Shown here piece after piece: positions 59,431 through 64,000 of a stretch of 64,000 bases of DNA. The position numbers were made by a program, and so were the translations under genes. Every line of letters begins with the position of its first letter. Position 1 is the stretch's first letter. Origin of the DNA: Pomphorhynchus laevis (Eukaryota > Acanthocephala > Palaeacanthocephala > Echinorhynchida > Pomphorhynchidae); the NCBI GenBank assembly GCA_012934845.2, contig WNNJ02002896.1:62001-126000 (forward strand), read 5' to 3'. The notes beneath the pieces were generated by a model. It ran no database searches. It worked only from the letters and a program-made list of their open reading frames with translations, and was not told the DNA's origin.

Positions 59431-61810
59431 TCACCCCCAGAAGAGCCAGTCGGCACGGACTATGCTGGGTAAACTAGAGACGAGGAGCTTAAGAAACCTT
59501 AGCCTTTGCTCTAGGAAAGGTCCTCTCGAAAAGAAGAATAATCCCGAAATAGCCCAAGTGCCCCGAAGGCGCACCTGGGTTTTTTCTTTCAATGACAGAT
59601 GCTGGGCCAGTTTCAGAGCCCATCTAGCTTTCTTCAGGATACGTTTAAGTCTATCCAGGTCAGCTTTCGCCGACCAGTTCACCGTAACGGTGAACCCCAG
59701 GTATTTTACTCGACTGGTGAAGACAGGGAGTGGTTGATTAATCAAAATGGAAGAGAGAACAGAGAGTGCTAATCTCTTGAGCTTTTGCTTTGTTGCAGGG
59801 GCGCCATGAAAGACAACCACCTGCGATTTGGCGGAGTTTAAAAAAGGATTGGACTTAAGTAACTGGTCTTTTAATCTTAAAAAGAAACGGGTGATGTCCG
59901 AGACTATGTCTTAGCACCTGCGTCCAGAAAACAGGGCTGTGGTATCATCAGCATATACCACTAGACGTTGTTCGCGTTTAAATATTTTTAAGAGTTCAAT
60001 AAAGGCAGCAAGATATAAGATAGGAGAAAGTGGGGAACCTTGAGACACACCCGTAATAGGGTAGAACTGACGCGCATCAGGGTCGTCTTCATAGTAAAAT
60101 CGCTTGGTGTATAGCAGAATCTCCACCCTGTTCACAATTCTTGCAGGCAACCCGAAGGACCTGAGAGAAGAGATCACAAAGGAAATGGAGATGCGGTCAA
60201 ATGAAGCAGAAAAGTCTAGGAAAACAGCAACAACTGAACGATAGCTATTCTCCCGGCAAAACTGTTCCACTTCACCTACTGCTGAATGGACCGAGCGACC
60301 TTTAACGAACCCATGAAAACCAGGAGGGATCAAATTACGCCGACTCAGGTGGTCGCGGATTTTACGCGCAAACGCTTTTTCGTAAATCGACACGAGGGCA
60401 TTTTGAATCGAAATGGATCGCAGATCTTTAGGGCATGAGCAGGATTTTTTCTTAGGAATAAAAACACGCTTACTAATATTGATGCCTGCTACATCGGATG
60501 GGGAAGCGAAAAGCATTGTGACGGCCACCTCTCTTCTCTGATCAGCTGTCAAAAGCTGACAGACCCGAGAAGAAAGTGGAGCGACGGATTTGGAGGTGCC
60601 CGGGAGTGGACCCCATGAGTTAAGGATATCCGTAACAGATAGATCCCTACTCCTGAAGTTACACCAAGGCGGGATTGGTTGAGGTGATTGAGTGGCTCTA
60701 TAGTTGTGTAGGGCTAGTGACTCCTCCAAAACTTTGTCAAGGCCTAACTTACCTATCCAACCCAATGCCCTATCCTTCCAACAAACAAACTTCTCCTTCT
60801 TGAAAATTTTCCAAAAGGAAGACTAAGAAGGGTTAAAGCGAGCAATGCTCGCCCTATCCCTACCCAGCTGGAACCTATATCTAGTGATCCAGTATTCATT
60901 CGAGAGAGCCTGTCTGGCGGAAACAGAGAGATTAGAAAGGGTTAAGCAGTTTCGCTAGGACCTTGAGTTTCGCCGGAGTGGGATTGTATATACGACCTTT
61001 ATAGGTAGTCGATAAAATCGCGGTAGCTTGCGAAAAGAGGTAGGTATTAAATTCGGTCAGACTCTCATTTCCTATTCGGGGAAAGAGTTGGATAGCCGCC
61101 TGAAAGAAGGCCACTCTGATCGGATCAAAGTGAAACCTTCTGCGAAGCAACATATCTTCCTCAATTCTCCAACGAATTAGGTCATGAGAGGTGGACAATT
61201 GCTGGCGCGACTGCTCCGTGCAGAGGGGTTTTAACAGCCACCTCGAGTGAAGCAGTAAAATGTCGAGGATAGAATTTGTTGATGTGCAATGAAATGTGAG
61301 GGCAGGCGGTTTGTGGATAAAGTAATCGTTCCTAGCTCTGCGAAGTGCTTCATTGATCCAACGACCAGTTTTGTTGTTGAAGTCCCCCAGTATAATGTCA
61401 TAAGCACTGTCAGTAATACCATCCAGGAGGTTACGGTTCTTGTGAATCTCCCCTGGACGAATATAGACATTGGCTAGACTGAAGTGTTTACCGTTCTTAC
61501 TAAGTGAAACTACCAAGCAAGACAGGGCTGGACATGAGTAGTTTAGCAAGAGGGAGGACCTTAAGGAGCACTTAACTAAGGTCAAGAGTCCTTGAGAAGA
61601 AGAGGAGTGAGGTGGGGTTATGTACGGAGTATAGTGGGAACTTATATGCTTTGGGATAAATCGAGTAATGTCCTGGGGAAGACGGATAGACCGTGTTTCC
61701 TGAAGTACTATAACATCTGCATCTCTACCAGATAAAAGTCTGAGGGCAGAAGCACCTCCCGAATTCCACTGAAGGACATTCAGTGAAAAAGGCTCACGAG
61801 TACTCTGCAT
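59431..61810 (-). pseudogene. LINE ORF2: APE endonuclease and reverse transcriptase (copy A)
   Basis: The ATG at 61810 starts MQSTREPFSLNVLQWNSGG. The endonuclease follows: VLQWNSGG, ADVIVLQETRS (catalytic Glu), ANVYIRPG, ILGDFNNKTG, and TSHDLIRW (the usual SDH motif, here SHD). This 293-codon frame stops at 60932. After a gap with stops the reverse transcriptase runs 60765-59911 with FIPKKKSCSCPKDLRSISI, VAVFLDFSASFDR (motif A), GVSQGSPLSPILY (motif B) and VVYADDTTALF (motif C). A TAA where copy B has AAA (TGC TAA versus TGT AAA) ends it at about 59911. A C-terminal piece continues at 59820-59431 in the same style as copy B. Confidence 0.88.
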
Positions 61811-62002
61811 TGTGATGGATTAGTTGGATGGGGAATTGCCAGCCTAGACAGAGCTAGAAGCAGGAAGGTTTTCCTTCCTACCGCTAGCCCCATCTAGGGT
61901 TGGCACTTGCCCCTGGGCAGTATCATCATTTCCCCATTGTTTCTGCCTGATCAACTTTCCAATCTTGATTGGGGGGACGGCGTGAGCAGAGGCCCCCCCC
62001 AA

Positions 62003-63059
62003 TCAAGATTGATATCGGCCTCTATTTAAAATAGAGGCCGCTATCAACGCTTGGACCTCTCGTTGAAACGAAACCAAACGCTGATCCATAATCGACAATA
62101 ACTCGCTGTCGGACATTCTGATTGCTGCCTGAGAAAAAGAATCAGATGCCGGCTTTGACGGCCTGGAGGGTTTGATGAATAGAGACTGATATTTCTTGAA
62201 ATGCTCGCATTTCCTGCTCCACGCGGGATGCGCTCCTCCGCAGTTGGAACAGGCCAGATTATTTGTACATGGAAGCGAGGACTCGGCGGAGGGGCAATCT
62301 TCATTACCACATTTCCCACAGCGCTGGACCGCACTGCAGCTGGAGGTCCAGTGCCCCCATTTGTGACACCTGCTACATTGCGGGTAGGTGTATTCTTCCT
62401 TCCCAACCACTCTAAATTTGAGGTTAAAACCCATAAAAGGGTTGCAGGAGGATTTTTCTAAGAGTTCAGCCTGCCCTATGACGGAGGAGCAGAATCCAAC
62501 ATTAATTGGTAGACGGTCCTCCCCAACAGGGGGCGTACGTTTTCTATCTTGTAAGTCTTACTAATAAGATGGATGTCTTCTTCCTCCATCTGTGTAGGAA
62601 GATTACTTATTTTTAGGGAGGCCATAATAGGTTTCCTCTCAAATTCAGCAATGTCGCATAAGTTAGCGACGAAGTACCTCTCAAAGCTCTCCAGGAGGTC
62701 CTGGGTAGCAAAGGAAATTTTTATGCTGTTGTCAAAATATCTAACTGAGTTGTAGACTACACGGTTTTTCATGTTATGTGCAAACTCTCTTAGAAATTTG
62801 TTGTATAGGACATGTCTTTCTAAAGGCTTTTTTAAATTGATTATCCCCAAGTTTGGAATCTTGGGGATCGGGGGAAGTAATTCCCCAAAATTCTCATCAA
62901 CATAAGAAGAGCCACTAACCTTGTTGTCTTGAATTGACGAAGAAATACCTTGAAAATCTTATTTTTCCCTTTAAGAATGCTTATTTTCATAGCAGTATTG
63001 TCCATTTTTGTTGAAAAAACAGAATTCTTTGATCGTCCGTCACTGTGCAAACTCAACAT
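62003..63059 (-). pseudogene. LINE ORF1 with zinc knuckles (copy A), frameshifted
   Basis: The likely start is the ATG at 63059 (MLSLHSDGRSKNS). An RRM-like middle part lies at 62850-62476 (NSVRYFDNSIKISFATQ, then ASLKISNLPTQMEEEDI). The C-terminal part, 62434-62003, has CSRCHKWGHWTSSC, CGKCGNEDCPS and CSNCGGAHPAWSRKC, three CCHC-type zinc knuckles as in Jockey/I-type gag-like proteins. Two frameshifts are seen by continuing the reading: one near 62950, before NKVSGSSYVDENFGEL, and one near 62500, where TAG interrupts but the next frame reads GFCSSVIGQAELLEKSS. ORF1 ends about 190 bp before ORF2. Confidence 0.8.
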
Positions 63060-63071
63060 TTTTTGTTCACC

Positions 63072-64000
63072 GATTTTAAATAAATAAATAAATAAAGATG
63101 TTCTTAATAACAAATAATACATGGTGAAGGAATAAATAAATGTCAGATCAGTTCCAAGATAAACAAAAGAAATAACAAGACAGCACGTGTTAGTCTTCTT
63201 CAATGTTCAAGGCATCAAATCCAGGGGGATCTGAGCCCCCAACCGATCCAACACGCCGCCTTCCGACTGAACCACCCGGGGTCTTTCACCCCCCGAAGAA
63301 TCCAATCGGCGCGAACTATGCTGGGTAAACGAGAGACGAGGAGCTTAAGAAACCTTAGCCTTTGCTCTGGGGGACGTCCTCTTGAGAAAAAGACTAGTCC
63401 CGAGATAGCCCAGGTACCCCAAAGGCGTACCTGGGTTTTCCCTTTCAATGACAGATGCTGAGCCCGTTTCAGAGCCCACCTAGCTTTCCTCAGGATACGT
63501 TTAAGTCTATCCAGGTCAGCTTTCGCCGACCAGTTCACCGTAACGGTGAACCCCAGGTATTTTACCCGACATGTGAAGGTGGGGAGTGGTTCAGAGGCAA
63601 ATATGGAGGAAAGTGCTGAGAGTGCTAATCTCTTAAGTTTTTTCTTTGTTGCAGTGGTGCCATGAAAGACAACCGCCTGCGATTTGGCGGAGTTTAAAAT
63701 AAGATTGGATTTGGGTAACTGGTCTTTTAATCTTAAAAAGAAGCGGCTGATGTCAGAAACTACGTCTTTACACCTGTGTCCAGAGAACAGGGCTGTGGTG
63801 TCATCAGCATACACCACAAGACGTTGTTCGCGCTTAAATATTTTGAATAGATTAATGGAGGCAGCAAGATATAAGATAGGAGAAAGAGGTGAACCTTGAG
63901 GCACACCTGTAATAGGGTAAAACTGACGCGCATCAGGGTCGTCTTCATAATAAAACCGCTTGGTGTACAGCTGAATCTCCACCCTGTTCACAATTCTCGC
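63072..64000 (-). mobile_element. Second LINE of the same family, 3' part (copy B)
   Basis: Copy B is closely related to copy A over the shared region, and also ends in TTTA repeats (63072-63093 on the plus strand as aaataaataaataaataaag). It runs off the right edge, so its 5' part is not visible. Its 3' UTR differs more from copy A than its coding part does. Confidence 0.88.
63215..64000 (-). CDS. LINE reverse transcriptase C-terminal half, open frame (copy B)
   Basis: An uninterrupted frame runs from the window edge to a stop at 63215-63217. It contains YEDDPDARQFYPITGVPQGS and PLSPILYL (motif B), VVYADDTTALFSG (motif C), the KYLGFTVTVNWSAK stretch, and the C-terminal KTQVRLWGTWAISGLVFFSR. 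It ends RKAACWIGWGLRSPWI. Where copy A has stops this copy is open, so it may be younger or still able to code. The start of ORF2 lies outside the window. Confidence 0.85.
   Translation of the reverse strand, partial: ARIVNRVEIQLYTKRFYYEDDPDARQFYPITGVPQGSPLSPILYLAASINLFKIFKREQRLVVYADDTTALFSGHRCKDVVSDISRFFLRLKDQLPKSNLILNSAKSQAVVFHGTTATKKKLKRLALSALSSIFASEPLPTFTCRVKYLGFTVTVNWSAKADLDRLKRILRKARWALKRAQHLSLKGKTQVRLWGTWAISGLVFFSRGRPPEQRLRFLKLLVSRLPSIVRADWILRGVKDPGWFSRKAACWIGWGLRSPWI

Larger units (their letters stand above)
59218..63071 (-). mobile_element. Nearly full-length Jockey-superfamily LINE, broken (copy A)
   Basis: Read on the minus strand: a 5' end just after 63071, ORF1 with zinc knuckles, ORF2 with APE endonuclease and reverse transcriptase, a short 3' UTR and a 3' tail of about five TTTA units (59222-59241). 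It is about 3.85 kb long. The 5' end abuts the TTTA tail of copy B on its upstream side, so the two copies are in head-to-tail tandem. No target duplication could be read. Both ORFs carry frameshifts or stops, so this copy is not autonomous. Confidence 0.85.

Noticed and set aside
59462-59737. Plus-strand frames opposite the LINE
   Set aside because: Antisense shadows of the reverse-transcriptase C-terminus.

Overview
The window is strongly AT-rich animal DNA: intron-containing protein-coding genes with canonical GT/AG introns, many only about 45-80 bp, in a background of retroelement debris, tandem repeats and unique hairpins. The clearest gene is a full type IV collagen alpha chain, so the source is a metazoan. 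The mix of repeats (CR1-like, Jockey-superfamily and RLE-type LINEs, Penelope-like elements with a GIY-YIG domain) suggests an invertebrate. I cannot place the phylum; the CR1-like pieces recall flatworm or other lophotrochozoan elements, which is only an impression.

Layout. 1-440: a 98-bp tandem repeat. 2067-2132 (-): a first exon encoding a signal peptide; the rest lies beyond the left edge. 4200-4647 (-): a compact three-exon gene of unknown function. 5259-10801 (+): a divergent two-exon gene with weak LYR-motif resemblance. 10802-14750: AT-rich DNA with MITE-like palindromes. 14802-30712 (+): the collagen IV gene, 30 exons and about 1,780 codons (signal peptide, cysteine-rich 7S end, interrupted Gly-X-Y helix, NC1 domain with 12 cysteines). 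Its last long intron holds a copy of its own 3' flank, the scar of a partial tandem duplication.

33823-54215 (-): a second large host gene, RASEF/EFCAB4-like (coiled coil plus C-terminal Rab GTPase). At least eleven exons join with matching phases and give about 387 codons; the first and last exons were not found. Its introns have absorbed CR1-like pieces and their tandem repeats (34.2-36.9 kb), a dispersed repeat carrying a hammerhead-like fold and a B-box-like mini-ORF (37.1-38.2 kb), a Penelope-like element with matching direct terminal repeats (45.2-48.0 kb), SINE-like copies in inverted and direct order (48.6-49.4 kb), a second Penelope-like fragment (50.1 kb) and the 3' end of a GC-richer LINE (51.1-52.3 kb).

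55.0-56.5 kb (-) is a decayed reverse-transcriptase fossil. 58044-58591 (-) is another compact four-exon gene of unknown function. From 59.2 kb to the right edge two related LINEs lie head to tail on the minus strand: a nearly full-length broken copy (two ORFs) and the 3' part of a second copy whose frame is open to the window end.

All exon models come from reading splice sites and phases by eye. The collagen and Rab-domain models are well supported because every internal junction keeps frame and domain order; the small genes are predictions.
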